Assembly: GCA_002305415.1 (NCBI GenBank)
Contig: DBQX01000028.1
Coordinates: forward strand, 1 to 44,112
DNA from: Actinomycetales bacterium UBA1383
Lineage (GTDB): Bacteria > Actinomycetota > Actinomycetes > Actinomycetales > Actinomycetaceae
Reading direction: 5' to 3'
DNA: 44,112 nucleotides
The notes below the pieces were generated by a model. That model worked only from the letters and a program-made list of their open reading frames with translations. It had not been told where the DNA came from and did not search any database. Every line of letters begins with the position of its first letter. Position 1 is the stretch's first letter. This document shows, one piece after another, positions 35,123 through 43,788 of the stretch. The position numbers were made by a program, and so were the translations under genes.

Positions 35123-35998
35123 TCAGGCGCCCTTTGTCCTCCGGGCGCGCTTCGGCGGCTGCACGGGCTCCTCCGCGGGCTCCCCGGCGGCCTCTCCAGC
35201 CGCGGTGGCACGCGCCCGCTTCATCTCGAGGCTGCGGCGCAGTGCCTCCATGAGGTCGACGACGTCGCCCCCCGCGGACTCCGCCGGACGTTCGCCGAAC
35301 GTCGCCTCCGTGTCGACGGCGTCGCCCTTCTCGAGCTTCTCCTCGATGAGGAGCCGCAGTTCCCGCTGGTACTCGTCCTCGTACGCCGTCGGGTCGAAGT
35401 CGCCGGAGAACTGCTCGACCAGGGCCGCGGACATCGCGAGCTCCTGCTCGCTCACCTTCACGGGAGTGGACAGGGCCGGGAACTCGGCGTCCCGGATCTC
35501 GTCGGCCCAGCGCAGGGTCTGCAGGACCAGCACGTCGTCGCGCACCCGCAGCACCCCGAGGCGGGTCTTCCGCCGCAGCGCGAACTGCACCACGGCCACC
35601 CGGTCGGTGTGGCTCAGCGTCTCGCGCAGCAGGTGGTAGGCCTTCGGCGACTTCGAGTCGGGCTCCAGGTAGTACGCGGAGTCCAGCATGATCGGCTCGA
35701 CCTGGTCGCTCGGGACGAACTGGACCACCTCGATCTCGCGGCTCCGTTCCGCGGGCAGGGCGGCGAAGTCCTCCTCCCGCAGGATGACGGTCCTCTCGCC
35801 GGCGTTGTAGGCCTTGTCGATGTCCTCGTAGGCCACCTTCTCGCCGCAGACCTCGCAGCGCCGCTCGTACCGGATGCGGCCGCCGTCCGCGTTGTGCACC
35901 TGGTGGAGGGACACGTCGTGGTCCTGCGTGGCGGCGTACACCTTGACGGGAACGTTGACCAGCCCGAATGCCACGGCGCCGGTCCAGATTGCCCTCAT
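35123..35998 (-). CDS. ku: Non-homologous end-joining protein Ku
   Basis: A 291-residue bacterial Ku with the usual MRAIWTGAVAFGLVNVPVK start, the CEVCGEKV zinc-knuckle-like motif (about residue 45) and a beta-barrel core to about residue 235, then a 55-residue basic tail (KRARATAAG, KRARRTKGA) like those that bind DNA and stimulate LigD. It rings DNA ends as a homodimer. The ATG at 35998 fits the family; upstream in-frame codons do not add conserved sequence. Divergent from ligD with a 122-bp shared promoter region. Confidence 0.95.
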   Translation of the reverse strand: MRAIWTGAVAFGLVNVPVKVYAATQDHDVSLHQVHNADGGRIRYERRCEVCGEKVAYEDIDKAYNAGERTVILREEDFAALPAERSREIEVVQFVPSDQVEPIMLDSAYYLEPDSKSPKAYHLLRETLSHTDRVAVVQFALRRKTRLGVLRVRDDVLVLQTLRWADEIRDAEFPALSTPVKVSEQELAMSAALVEQFSGDFDPTAYEDEYQRELRLLIEEKLEKGDAVDTEATFGERPAESAGGDVVDLMEALRRSLEMKRARATAAGEAAGEPAEEPVQPPKRARRTKGA

Positions 35999-36120
35999 GC
36001 CCACAGTCAAGCACCGGCATCCCGTGGCCGCGAGGGGGGACGGGAGGCGCGACGGCTCGCATGCTGGCGCCGTCGGGTGCCTACGGGCACAGTGGGGGGA
36101 GACGACGAAGGAGGGACGCC

Positions 36121-38571
36121 ATGCCCGAACTGGTCACGGTGGCGGGCCGACGGCTGCGGGTGACGAACCTCGACAAGGTCATGTATCCGTCGACCGGAAC
36201 GACGAAGGCCGACGTCTTCGCCTATTACGCCCAGGTGGCGCCGGTCCTGATCCCGCAGATCGCGTGGCGGCCGGTCACCCGCAAGCGCTGGGTCGATGGC
36301 GTGGGGACCGCGGAGGCACCGGGAGCGGTGTTCTTCCGGAAGGACCTCGAGGAGTCGGCGCCCGGGTGGGTGCCCCGCCACGCGATCCGGCACTCCTCGG
36401 GCACGAACATCTACCCGCTCGCCAACCATCCGGCGGTGCTCGCCTGGTTCGCGCAGGTCGCGGCACTTGAGCTCCACGTGCCGCAGTGGCGATTCTCGCC
36501 GGCCGGCGTCGCACAGAACCCCGACCGGCTCGTGATCGACCTGGACCCCGGGGAGGGAGTCACCCTGGCCGACTGCGCCCACGTGGCGCGGCTCTGCCGG
36601 GAGGTGCTCGTCGAGATGGGCATGGACGCCGTCCCGGTCACGTCGGGGTCCAAGGGCATCCACCTCTATGCCCCGCTGGACGGCACCCACACCTCCGAGG
36701 AGGTCTCGGCGGTGGCGCGGGAGATGGCGCTCGCCCTCGAGGCCGACCACCCCGATCTCGTGGTCTCCCTGCAGCGCAAGGCGCTCCGCGCCGGCCGCGT
36801 GCTGCTCGACTGGAGCCAGAACAACGCCAACAAGACGACCGTGTGTCCCTACTCGCTGCGCGGCAGGCTCCGGCCGACGGTAGCCGCTCCCCGCACCTGG
36901 GACGAGCTCACCGACCCATCCCTCGCACAGCTGGACCACGAGGAGGTGGTCGAACGCGTGCACCGCGGCCTCGACCCCCTGGCGGCGCAGGGGTGGCACG
37001 GGCCGCTCGGTGAGGACGACGGCGCCCTCTCCTCCGCGGGCCGGGACCGGCTGGCGAGGTATCGGTCCATGCGCGACGCCGCCCGCACCCCGGAACCTGT
37101 CCCGGCGGTCACTCCCCCCGTACGCGAGGGCTCGGCGCCGTCGTTCGTCATCCAGCGCCACCAGGCGCGGCGTCTGCACTGGGACCTGCGCCTCGAGCGG
37201 GACGGGGTGCTCGTCTCGTGGGCGGTTCCGAAGGGGCCGCCGCTCACACCCCACGAGAACCGGCTCGCCGTACAGACCGAGGACCACCCCCTCGAGTACG
37301 GCTCCTTCGAGGGCGTGATCCCCGAGGGCGAGTACGGCGCAGGGGAGGTGGAGCTCTGGGACGCGGGCACGTGCGAGATCGAGAAGTGGCGGGAGGGCGA
37401 GGAGGTCATCGCGGTGCTCCACGGCCGGCCCGACGGCGGCCTTGGGGGGATTCCCCGCCGTTACGCCCTCATCCACACGGGTGGCGCTGACGGTGACTCG
37501 TGGCTGTTGCACCTGATGAAGGACCAGCCGGCGTCCGTGCCCCCGGTGCCGGCGTCGTCAACCCCCGCGCCCCCGACTCCCGCTCCGGCACCGGCCGGGA
37601 TCGTGCTCGCCGACCTGCCTGCCCCCATGCTGGCCACGGCCGGTACCCCGCGGGACATCGCGCGACCCGAGGAGTGGGCGTTCGAGATGAAGTGGGACGG
37701 CGTGCGCGCCGTCGTGGGGGTGGGCGGACGCGTCGTCGTCATGAGCCGGGGCGGACGCGACGTCACGGCCACCTATCCGGAGCTGGCCGAACTGGCGGAC
37801 CGACTGCTCGCCGACTCCGCGATCCTCGATGGTGAAATCGTCGCGCTCGGTCCTGGGGGACGGCCGGACTTCGGGCTGCTGCAGACGCGGATGAATGCCG
37901 GCCCGGGGGAGGCCGCGCGCCTCGCGCGGACGGTGCCGGTGCAGCTGATGCTGTTCGACATCCTGCAGGTGACGCTGGACGGTGAGACCCGCGGGCTGAT
38001 GCGGACCCCGTACCAGGCGCGGCGGGAGCTGCTGCGGTCCGCGATCGTCGAGGGCGGCCGCGTCCACGTGCCCGAGAGCTGGGAGGGGGATCTCGGGGAT
38101 GCCCTCGAGGCGAGCCGTGAACTGCGGCTCGAGGGGATCATCGCGAAGCGCCTGGACAGCGTCTACCAGCCGGGTCGGCGCGCGCGCAGCTGGGTGAAGA
38201 TCAAGCACGTCCGGCACCAGGAGGTCGTGGTCGTGGGCTGGCGTCGGTCGGCCAGTGGGACGCGCGGCATCGCCTCGCTCCTGCTGGCGGTGCCCGACGA
38301 CGGCCGGCTCGCGTACGTCGGCCGGGTGGGGAGCGGTTTCTCCGAGGCCCAGCTCCGGGAGGCCGCCGCGCTGCTGGGACCTCTTGAACGGCCAGACCCA
38401 CCCGTCGACGATGTCCCGGCGCCTGACCGGCGGGACGTGGTCTGGGTGGAGCCGTCCCTGGTCGCCGAGGTGGTCCTCTCCGAACGGACGGCCGGCGGAC
38501 GACTGCGGCATCCCGTCTGGCGTGGCTGGCGGCCCGACAAGGATCCGCGGGAGGTGCGGTGGGAGGCGTGA
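36121..38571 (+). CDS. ligD: Multifunctional ATP-dependent DNA ligase LigD
   Basis: An 816-residue three-domain enzyme in actinobacterial order. Polymerase/primase domain (about 1-295) with the catalytic DLD pair (Asp140, Asp142); 3'-phosphoesterase (about 335-480) with HQARRLHWDLRLE and the LEYGSFEGVIPEGEYGAG block; ATP-dependent ligase (about 500-816) with lysine 524 in the KWDG motif, and the LDGEIVAL and EGIIAKRLDS motifs. It fills, trims and seals double-strand breaks with Ku. The ATG has GAAGGAGG eight bases upstream. The domain order Pol-PE-Lig is as in mycobacteria and the reverse of Pseudomonas. Confidence 0.96.
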   Translation: MPELVTVAGRRLRVTNLDKVMYPSTGTTKADVFAYYAQVAPVLIPQIAWRPVTRKRWVDGVGTAEAPGAVFFRKDLEESAPGWVPRHAIRHSSGTNIYPLANHPAVLAWFAQVAALELHVPQWRFSPAGVAQNPDRLVIDLDPGEGVTLADCAHVARLCREVLVEMGMDAVPVTSGSKGIHLYAPLDGTHTSEEVSAVAREMALALEADHPDLVVSLQRKALRAGRVLLDWSQNNANKTTVCPYSLRGRLRPTVAAPRTWDELTDPSLAQLDHEEVVERVHRGLDPLAAQGWHGPLGEDDGALSSAGRDRLARYRSMRDAARTPEPVPAVTPPVREGSAPSFVIQRHQARRLHWDLRLERDGVLVSWAVPKGPPLTPHENRLAVQTEDHPLEYGSFEGVIPEGEYGAGEVELWDAGTCEIEKWREGEEVIAVLHGRPDGGLGGIPRRYALIHTGGADGDSWLLHLMKDQPASVPPVPASSTPAPPTPAPAPAGIVLADLPAPMLATAGTPRDIARPEEWAFEMKWDGVRAVVGVGGRVVVMSRGGRDVTATYPELAELADRLLADSAILDGEIVALGPGGRPDFGLLQTRMNAGPGEAARLARTVPVQLMLFDILQVTLDGETRGLMRTPYQARRELLRSAIVEGGRVHVPESWEGDLGDALEASRELRLEGIIAKRLDSVYQPGRRARSWVKIKHVRHQEVVVVGWRRSASGTRGIASLLLAVPDDGRLAYVGRVGSGFSEAQLREAAALLGPLERPDPPVDDVPAPDRRDVVWVEPSLVAEVVLSERTAGGRLRHPVWRGWRPDKDPREVRWEA

Positions 38572-38784
38572 GCGGGCTTGTCTTGACATCACGCTCGTTC
38601 CTCCAGCAACCCGGGGCCGATGGCCAGGCAGTGTTTGCGGAGTGTCGTGCTTGGTGGTCCGCTCATGCCCCAGTGGCGGTCGTCGGGCCTCAAGGGTCGC
38701 GACCTCGCGCAAGTGCCGATGTGCGGGAGTTTCTGTCGGTGCGCAGCCAAACCCCTTCGGGCCATCTGGTCGTGTTCCCGAGAG
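38572..38784. other. Intergenic gap after ligD
   Basis: I see no gene, RNA or convincing hairpin in these 213 bp between the convergent ligD and Nudix genes. The GC content seems slightly lower than the core region. Confidence 0.5.
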
Positions 38785-39168
38785 CTACTGTGAACTCAGA
38801 GCCCGGAGAGCCTCCAGTACGAAGGGCGCCAGATCGAGTCCGGGCACGTCATGGCGGGGGATCCAGCGCACCTGGACAGTGCTTCCGCCCGGTGCCTCGT
38901 TGCGCAAAGGGCGTTCCCCGGCCAGCGTCCCGCGGTAGATGATTCGGACGCTGTGCAATCCAGCGCCTTTGTGAACTCCGACATCGCTCAGCACGCGGTT
39001 TGGCCGGAGGTCCGCGACGACCTGCCCAGTCTCTTCGGCGACCTCTCGCCGAAGTCCTGCCTCGGGATCTTCGCCAAATTCGACTCCACCGCCGGGTAGA
39101 TACCAGCGCCCCGAGTCCTCGGCCGCCGCCCTCACCATGAGAATTCGGTCCTGCCTGTCGGTGAGCAC
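38785..39168 (-). CDS. Nudix hydrolase with an incomplete-looking N terminus
   Basis: A 127-residue Nudix protein; the box GGGVEFGEDPEAGLRREV-AEETG matches GX5EX7REUXEEXGU. It would hydrolyse a nucleoside diphosphate linked to another moiety, in a magnesium-dependent way; substrate unknown. The only start before an in-frame stop is the GTG at 39168, yet the same frame upstream reads RQRIAAYAV, which looks like the first beta strand of the domain and has no start codon. A small indel, an odd start or decay is possible. Confidence 0.7.
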   Translation of the reverse strand: MLTDRQDRILMVRAAAEDSGRWYLPGGGVEFGEDPEAGLRREVAEETGQVVADLRPNRVLSDVGVHKGAGLHSVRIIYRGTLAGERPLRNEAPGGSTVQVRWIPRHDVPGLDLAPFVLEALRALSSQ

Positions 39169-39342
39169 GGCATACGCGGCGATGCGCTGGCGTCGGGCAG
39201 CGGTGGCGCAGCATGACGCAGGTGCGGGTCAGGGGCACCTTTGTGTGTCGGTCCCGCTCGCGGGGACTTCCGGTATGCGGGCGGTCCACGAGGCCACGCC
39301 CTGGATTGAAAGAAGGCCGGCTGCCCACCGGGCGTGCGTAGA

Positions 39343-40506
39343 TCATTGGGCCACCAGTACGGAGAGCGTTCCGTCCCACATGTTGCTGACGTAGACGGTG
39401 CCCGTCCGCGGATCGACGGCCACATGGCCGGGCAGGTTGCCCACCGTGATCGTGTCCAGCACTTCGCGTGACACCGCGTCCACGACCCATACGAATCCTC
39501 CTGGGCTCTCGTCCTGGAAGTCCATGCCCGCGACGTAGACCGCTCCCGCGGCAGGATCGAGCGCAACACCCATCGGCTCGGTCCCGACGGTGACCGTCTC
39601 GATCACCTCGAGCGAATCGACATCGACCAGCGACAGCGGGCTCGCCGGCGGCGGAAAGCCCTCTCCCTCGTTGCCGAGGTTCGAGTTCGCCACCCACAGC
39701 AGGCCGGTGTCGTCGTCGACTGCCAGACCCCATGGCGCCGGACCGACCATGATGGTGTCCACCACCTCTCGGGTGGCCGAGTCAATCACGGAAACCGAGT
39801 CCGATTCGGTGTTCGCCACGAACACCAGTCCGCGGTTCGGTTCGATCGCGATGGCGCGTGGGTTGCGGCCCACCGGAATCGTTGCCACCACCTCCCGCGA
39901 GTCCGTGTCAATCGCCGACACGATGCCATCAGCCTGTACTTCGCGTCCTCCGGAGTCCACCACGAACACGGGGTGCGCCACGTAGAGCTCACCACCCGCG
40001 GAATCGACGGCGAGAGCGACGCCGTTCGGCTCCACGGTGATCGTGTCCACCGTCTCCCGCGTGTCAGCGTCGATCACCGAGACGGTGCCTTGGGTCTGGC
40101 CAAGGATGCCGCCGTCCGCCACATAGACCGTTCTGGTGCGTTCATCGATGGCGACGGCGACGGCGCGGTCCCCCGCAGTGTCGACCATCCCCACCTGCTC
40201 GTAGCTGCGAAGATCGAACACCAGGAGAGCGGAATCCTGCGAGGTCGCCACATACATGACGTCCTCCTGCGGGTCCAACACAAAACCCCAGACAGGTACG
40301 TTGAGTGTCTCAGCGACACGCGCCACCGGTTCCCGACCGTCCGGTTCTGCTGTACCGCCGCTCTCAGGGTCCGCCCCGCAGCCTGTCGTGAGAACCGTGG
40401 CCAGCACCCCGGCCATCGCCACCACCCGGACAATCCGCCAGCGTTGCCCATGCGCCGCAGTCCCGGTCACCTGACCAAGAGCCAGACCTCGAACGAGCCA
40501 CTTCAT
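39343..40506 (-). CDS. YncE-like beta-propeller, probable lipoprotein
   Basis: A 387-residue exported protein: signal peptide with a cysteine after LTTG (about residue 44, a weak lipobox), then a seven-bladed propeller built of ~45-residue repeats of the form V-x-V-ID-x-x-T/S-RE-VV-x-TI-x-VG...GLAVD. YncE-type propellers bind ligands or DNA; no enzyme activity is predicted. The ATG at 40506 has GGAG 10 bases upstream; GTG 40515 is an alternative. It has no close neighbours; the 39169-39342 gap holds nothing visible. Confidence 0.85.
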   Translation of the reverse strand: MKWLVRGLALGQVTGTAAHGQRWRIVRVVAMAGVLATVLTTGCGADPESGGTAEPDGREPVARVAETLNVPVWGFVLDPQEDVMYVATSQDSALLVFDLRSYEQVGMVDTAGDRAVAVAIDERTRTVYVADGGILGQTQGTVSVIDADTRETVDTITVEPNGVALAVDSAGGELYVAHPVFVVDSGGREVQADGIVSAIDTDSREVVATIPVGRNPRAIAIEPNRGLVFVANTESDSVSVIDSATREVVDTIMVGPAPWGLAVDDDTGLLWVANSNLGNEGEGFPPPASPLSLVDVDSLEVIETVTVGTEPMGVALDPAAGAVYVAGMDFQDESPGGFVWVVDAVSREVLDTITVGNLPGHVAVDPRTGTVYVSNMWDGTLSVLVAQ

Positions 40507-40727
40507 TGTGCTCACGCTCCTAATCGGCTGTTGAGTGCCGTTGATGGAAATGGTTCGCTCACGCCGACAGCAGTGTCAAGAGCAGAAGGTCCTAATCCAG
40601 TTTCATCAGAGATCAGTTCACCCGTTTGGTCACACACCAGTAGGGGTCACTCGCCCAGTGTCGCAATATGGGCACAGCATCCGGACATGCCGCGGATCGC
40701 GCGAGCGTCTTGCTCCCACCAGCGTGT

Positions 40728-40979
40728 TCAGTCTCTACCGAATCGCTGCTGTGCGGCCTGGCGGGTGGTGTCCAGGGCGGCGGCGATCACGGTCCAGGAG
40801 TCGCCGGCTTCACGGGCGGCCTTGACGGCCTCGCGCAGTTCAGCCTCCGCGGTGGAGATGTGCTGGCGGGCGGCCAGGATCCGGCGGAAGTGCACGGCGT
40901 CGCGGGCGGGCGTGGCGGACGGCACGAGGTCGTCGAGCCCCGTGATGTCATGAGTGGTCTTGCTGGTCATCGTGGTCAC
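40728..40979 (-). CDS. Small helix-turn-helix protein, possible antitoxin
   Basis: An 83-residue protein; the C-terminal half (EAVKAAREAGDSWTVIAAAL followed by DTTRQAAQQRFG) is an HTH common in small actinobacterial proteins, with an N-terminal helix above it. The GTG at 40979 overlaps the stop of the upstream toxin-like remnant as GTGA, a typical toxin-antitoxin coupling. The ATG at 40970 is an alternative start. It may be the surviving antitoxin or repressor of a broken pair. Confidence 0.65.
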   Translation of the reverse strand: MTTMTSKTTHDITGLDDLVPSATPARDAVHFRRILAARQHISTAEAELREAVKAAREAGDSWTVIAAALDTTRQAAQQRFGRD

Positions 40980-41219
40980 CTCATTTCACGGTAGTCGTAG
41001 AACTTCGGGCGGGGGAGGTCGGCATGAATGATGCGCGTCGGAGTGCCCACCGGGACTGCGACGAGTTCCAGGAGGCGGCCGTGTCGATCAGCACCGATCA
41101 CGAGCAGGCGCACGTCACCCTCACACTCATACTCGGTCTGCCGCGGTGTGCTCACGGTCCGCCAGGTCGATACCCACGACGGCGTTCGTCACCAGGATCG
41201 CTTGGCGAAGCCCAGGCAA
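40976..41219 (-). pseudogene. Frameshifted toxin-like remnant upstream of the HTH gene
   Basis: On the minus strand one frame reads RQAILVTNAVVGIDLADREH and stops at a TGA near 41130; a second frame then continues with RLLVIGADRHGRLLEL, AVPVGTPTRIIHADLPRP and KFYDYREM to the TGA at 40976-40978. Joined, they resemble a ~75-residue small toxin with an alpha/beta core (a BrnT/DUF4258-like shape from memory). A shift between the two pieces, and a missing N terminus, make it a probable pseudogene. It overlaps the HTH gene by 4 bp. Confidence 0.5.
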
Positions 41220-41321
41220 CCAGCATTCGCCTTGCGGTCACCCCAGTCACCCCTCGCTTGCCTTCCCAGCAAGCCAGCGTGGCCACACCACCACTTGCTG
41301 GCAGCTCACCCTAGGCTGGGC

Positions 41322-41784
41322 ATGGGCAGGCTGCCGGACGACCAGCTGAGAACGCTGGCCGAGGAACACATCGCATATGAACTCGAGATGCTTGTGTGGA
41401 CCGCGATGACTCTGTATCGCGACGGCGCCGGGAAACTCGGCAACAGTTCTCACGCTATCTCAAAACGCAAAAAACGCCGTCCTTGAGTCCCTCCTGGTTC
41501 ACGCCAGAATCCTTGATGACTTCCTCATGAACCGCGCCGGGCCTCGCGGTGACGACGTGCGCGCCAAACACTTCGCCCCGTGGGACGAACGCGCCGAACT
41601 CCCCGCCGAGACCATCAAGAATGAACGAGCCACCTGGACTTTCATGCCGGGCCCCAGCAGGGAGCAGGCCCACAAGCGAGTGGCGCATCTCACCCAGAGG
41701 TGCCTCGACGGAGGCGAGAGCAAGGAGGTTCGATACCTAGATGTCGCACACGCGATCGCGGGCCGCCTTCGTAGCGTTCCTTGA
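41322..41784 (+). pseudogene. Frameshifted conserved hypothetical gene
   Basis: From ATG 41322 one frame reads MGRLPDDQLRTLAEEHIAYE then LEMLVWTAMTLYRDG and ends at TGA 41484-41486. A second frame begins near an A6 run (41469-41474) with NAVLESLLVHARILDDFL and continues through AKHFAPWDERAELP, TWTFMPG and REQAHKRVAHLTQR to TGA 41782-41784. Together they form one ~150-residue protein, a family I recognise as conserved and uncharacterised in actinobacteria. The frames differ by one base, so it is a frameshift mutation or a sequencing error in the A-rich stretch. Confidence 0.6.
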
Positions 41785-41977
41785 TCGCGTCGCGGAGCAC
41801 GACCAGGGCCGAAGCGACTGGTTCGCGACGGCGGCCAGCTACGCCCGCGGGCTCGTTTAGCGCCGATCCCAGCACGCCCGCAGGCATCGCGGGCGCGCTC
41901 AGGTGCAGAACAGGCCGGTACGCCGAATGTCGCCCGTGCGTCCTAACCGCACGCTTCTGCCGCGGACAGCGCGAGCG

Positions 41978-42382
41978 TCAGGTCTCGATGCGTTGCAGTG
42001 GTTGCCCTGTCATCTGGGCGATGAGGTCGAAGTCCTTGTCGAGATGAAGGACGGTGCGGCCGGTGAGTTCCGCGGTGGCGGCGATCAGCAGATCCGGGAT
42101 CGAGGGCGCCCTGTGCTGTCCGTGGGTGGCGAGCAGGCCCTGGACCTCCACGGCTCGGTCCTCGATGGCAGGCGTGAGGTACTCCACGGGCATGGCCGCG
42201 AGCGGCGGCAGCCGCAGCGCGCGGGAGTGATCCGCGCCGGACCGCGCCGAGAATCCGACCTCCAGGCGGGTGACCGTCGAGATAGCGACCAGGCCGCGCT
42301 CGATCCGGTTGGCCCAGTCGGCGGCGTCGGGGCTGTGGCCCATCCTGACCAGGGCTGACTTGTCGACCAACCAGATCGTCAC
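41978..42382 (-). CDS. vapC: VapC-type PIN domain toxin
   Basis: A 134-residue PIN-domain ribonuclease. The four acidic positions are present: Asp in LVDKSALV (residue ~6), Glu in TRLEVGFS (~42), Asp in IPDLLIAATAE (~97) and Asp in HLDKDFD (~115). It would cleave specific RNAs when not held by VapB. The GTG at 42382 overlaps the vapB stop as GTGA; GTG 42388 is an alternative. Confidence 0.88.
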   Translation of the reverse strand: MTIWLVDKSALVRMGHSPDAADWANRIERGLVAISTVTRLEVGFSARSGADHSRALRLPPLAAMPVEYLTPAIEDRAVEVQGLLATHGQHRAPSIPDLLIAATAELTGRTVLHLDKDFDLIAQMTGQPLQRIET

Positions 42383-42600
42383 GACCACGCCTCGCCCATG
42401 ACCGTCGGGTCGGCGAGGTCTGCCAACAACTCGGACATGGTGGTCAAATCGGAGACGGCGACGCTGTCGAGTGAGCGGGAGGCCTGTTGGTGCAGTTGGC
42501 GTCGGAGGAAGTCCGTGCGCGACAGGCCATAGCGTCGGGCCTGTTCGTCCAGACGTTCCAGATCGGCGGCAGGGACGTTGCGGATCAATACGTCAGGCAT
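42379..42600 (-). CDS. vapB: VapB-type ribbon-helix-helix antitoxin
   Basis: A 73-residue protein with an N-terminal ribbon-helix-helix (MPDVLIRNVPAADLERLDEQA then RRYGLSRTDFLRRQL) and a C-terminal toxin-binding tail (about 45-73). It would neutralise VapC and repress the operon. GGAGGGAG lies four bases upstream of the ATG at 42600. A near-palindromic TATCTGATGATATCA at 42618-42632 upstream of the start is a candidate operator. Confidence 0.85.
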   Translation of the reverse strand: MPDVLIRNVPAADLERLDEQARRYGLSRTDFLRRQLHQQASRSLDSVAVSDLTTMSELLADLADPTVMGEAWS

Positions 42601-42617
42601 GGCTCCCTCCCTGTTCG

Positions 42618-42632
42618 ATATCTGATGATATC
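42618..42632. promoter_or_regulatory. Candidate vapBC operator
   Basis: AT-rich segment GATATCTGATGATATCAG just upstream of vapB, with TGATATC-like half sites (GATATC repeated in inverted arrangement). It stands out from the GC-rich surroundings and lies where an autorepressor would bind. Confidence 0.35.
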
Positions 42633-42740
42633 AGGTCCACCGGCGGGGACCAAGGACTCCTGCAGTTCCGCGACCTGGTCCGTGCCGGGACCCATCCACG
42701 AGTTCCCAGCTCTCGTCGATGAGGACGAAGAAGCCACCAG

Positions 42741-43469
42741 ATGCGCGACGCTCCCTTCGATCTCGATCGGCCGGCCGACATCGCTTCTGCCGCCACTCGT
42801 GCGTGGCACGCGACCTACTCGTCACGATTCCCAGCGTTCTTGAAGTGCGGCCACCCAAGTCCAGAGCGGTCTCTAGAGAAGGCGGGGACTCCGTTCCCGC
42901 CCGAATCGCCCACACTGGGGTTGTCCCATCTGCGGTTCGAGGCGGTGCTCACCGCTGCGCGCCTGTCGGGCAACGTCAACGACTTCGCACTGGTCGCGAT
43001 GCTCGGCCTGCTGGGGTTGCGGATCTTCGAGGCGTGCGGTGCGAACATCGGCGACCTCGGGGAAGAGCACGGGCACCGCGTGCTGCGGGTGCGGGGCAAG
43101 GGTGGCAAGGTCGTCCTGACCCCGCTGCCACCCGCCGTGCAGCGCGCCATCGAACGGGCCGTCGCCGGGCGTCCCGAGGGGCCGATCCTGCGCACCGTCC
43201 GTGGCACCCGCATGGACCGGCATGCCGCCACCCGCCGGCTGAAGCGCCTCGCCGTGGATGCGGATGTCCGGTTACCGCGGATGCACCCCCACATGCTGCG
43301 GCACACCTTCGTGACCACCATGCTGGACGCCGGGGTGGACGTGCGTGACGTCCAGATCGCCGCCCGCCACGCCGACCCCAGGACCACCATGCGCTACGAC
43401 CGGGCCCGCAAGAACCTCGACCGCCACTCCAACTACATCCTCGCGGCCTACATGGCCTCCGGCACCTGA
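42741..43469 (+). CDS. Tyrosine recombinase/integrase, N-terminally truncated
   Basis: Catalytic residues of a tyrosine recombinase are complete: Arg in LLGLRIFEAC, Lys in RGKGGKVV, His-Arg in HMLRHTF, His in ARHADPRTT and the nucleophile Tyr in MRYDRAR. The similarity begins only near base 42900 (ESPTLGLSHLRFEAVL); the 50 residues before it, read from ATG 42741, look unrelated, and the usual ~100-residue core-binding domain is absent. So the gene is a 5'-deleted remnant of a phage or island integrase and probably inactive. It lies between two toxin-antitoxin pairs. Confidence 0.8.
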   Translation: MRDAPFDLDRPADIASAATRAWHATYSSRFPAFLKCGHPSPERSLEKAGTPFPPESPTLGLSHLRFEAVLTAARLSGNVNDFALVAMLGLLGLRIFEACGANIGDLGEEHGHRVLRVRGKGGKVVLTPLPPAVQRAIERAVAGRPEGPILRTVRGTRMDRHAATRRLKRLAVDADVRLPRMHPHMLRHTFVTTMLDAGVDVRDVQIAARHADPRTTMRYDRARKNLDRHSNYILAAYMASGT

Positions 43470-43521
43470 CAACACGGCCGCGTGTCATTGATGGGGACGA
43501 CGTGCACGGGGTTCGGGGGCG

Positions 43522-43788
43522 TCAGTGTCGCCGGTAGATGTCCGCACGGTGGTCGATGGCGACGATGGTCACGACGTCGGAGATCCGGTAGATGATGCGG
43601 AAGTCGCCACGTCGGGCACTGTGCAGGCCCTCAAGTTCGTTCCGCAGTGGCTTGCCCACGCGCGCCGGATTCTCCGCCAGGGCACCGTAGATGAACTCGA
43701 CCGCCGCGGTGGCCGCCTTCTCGGGAAGCCGGCCGAGGGCACGTCGTGCGGTGGGCGTCCACGCGATCGGGAGCGGCGTGCCGCTCAT
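43522..43788 (-). CDS. RelE/ParE-type toxin
   Basis: An 88-residue protein of the RelE/ParE superfamily: IAWTPTARRALGRLPEKAA, the PLRNELEGLHSARRGDFRII middle strand pair and the IVAIDHRADIYRR end, with basic residues typical of the RelE mRNA interferase site. It would cleave ribosome-bound mRNA. The ATG at 43788 overlaps the antitoxin stop as ATGA. Confidence 0.88.
   Translation of the reverse strand: MSGTPLPIAWTPTARRALGRLPEKAATAAVEFIYGALAENPARVGKPLRNELEGLHSARRGDFRIIYRISDVVTIVAIDHRADIYRRH

Noticed and set aside
38559..38942. A plus-strand open frame after ligD
   Set aside because: No ribosome site, no recognisable domain and it runs antisense into the Nudix gene.
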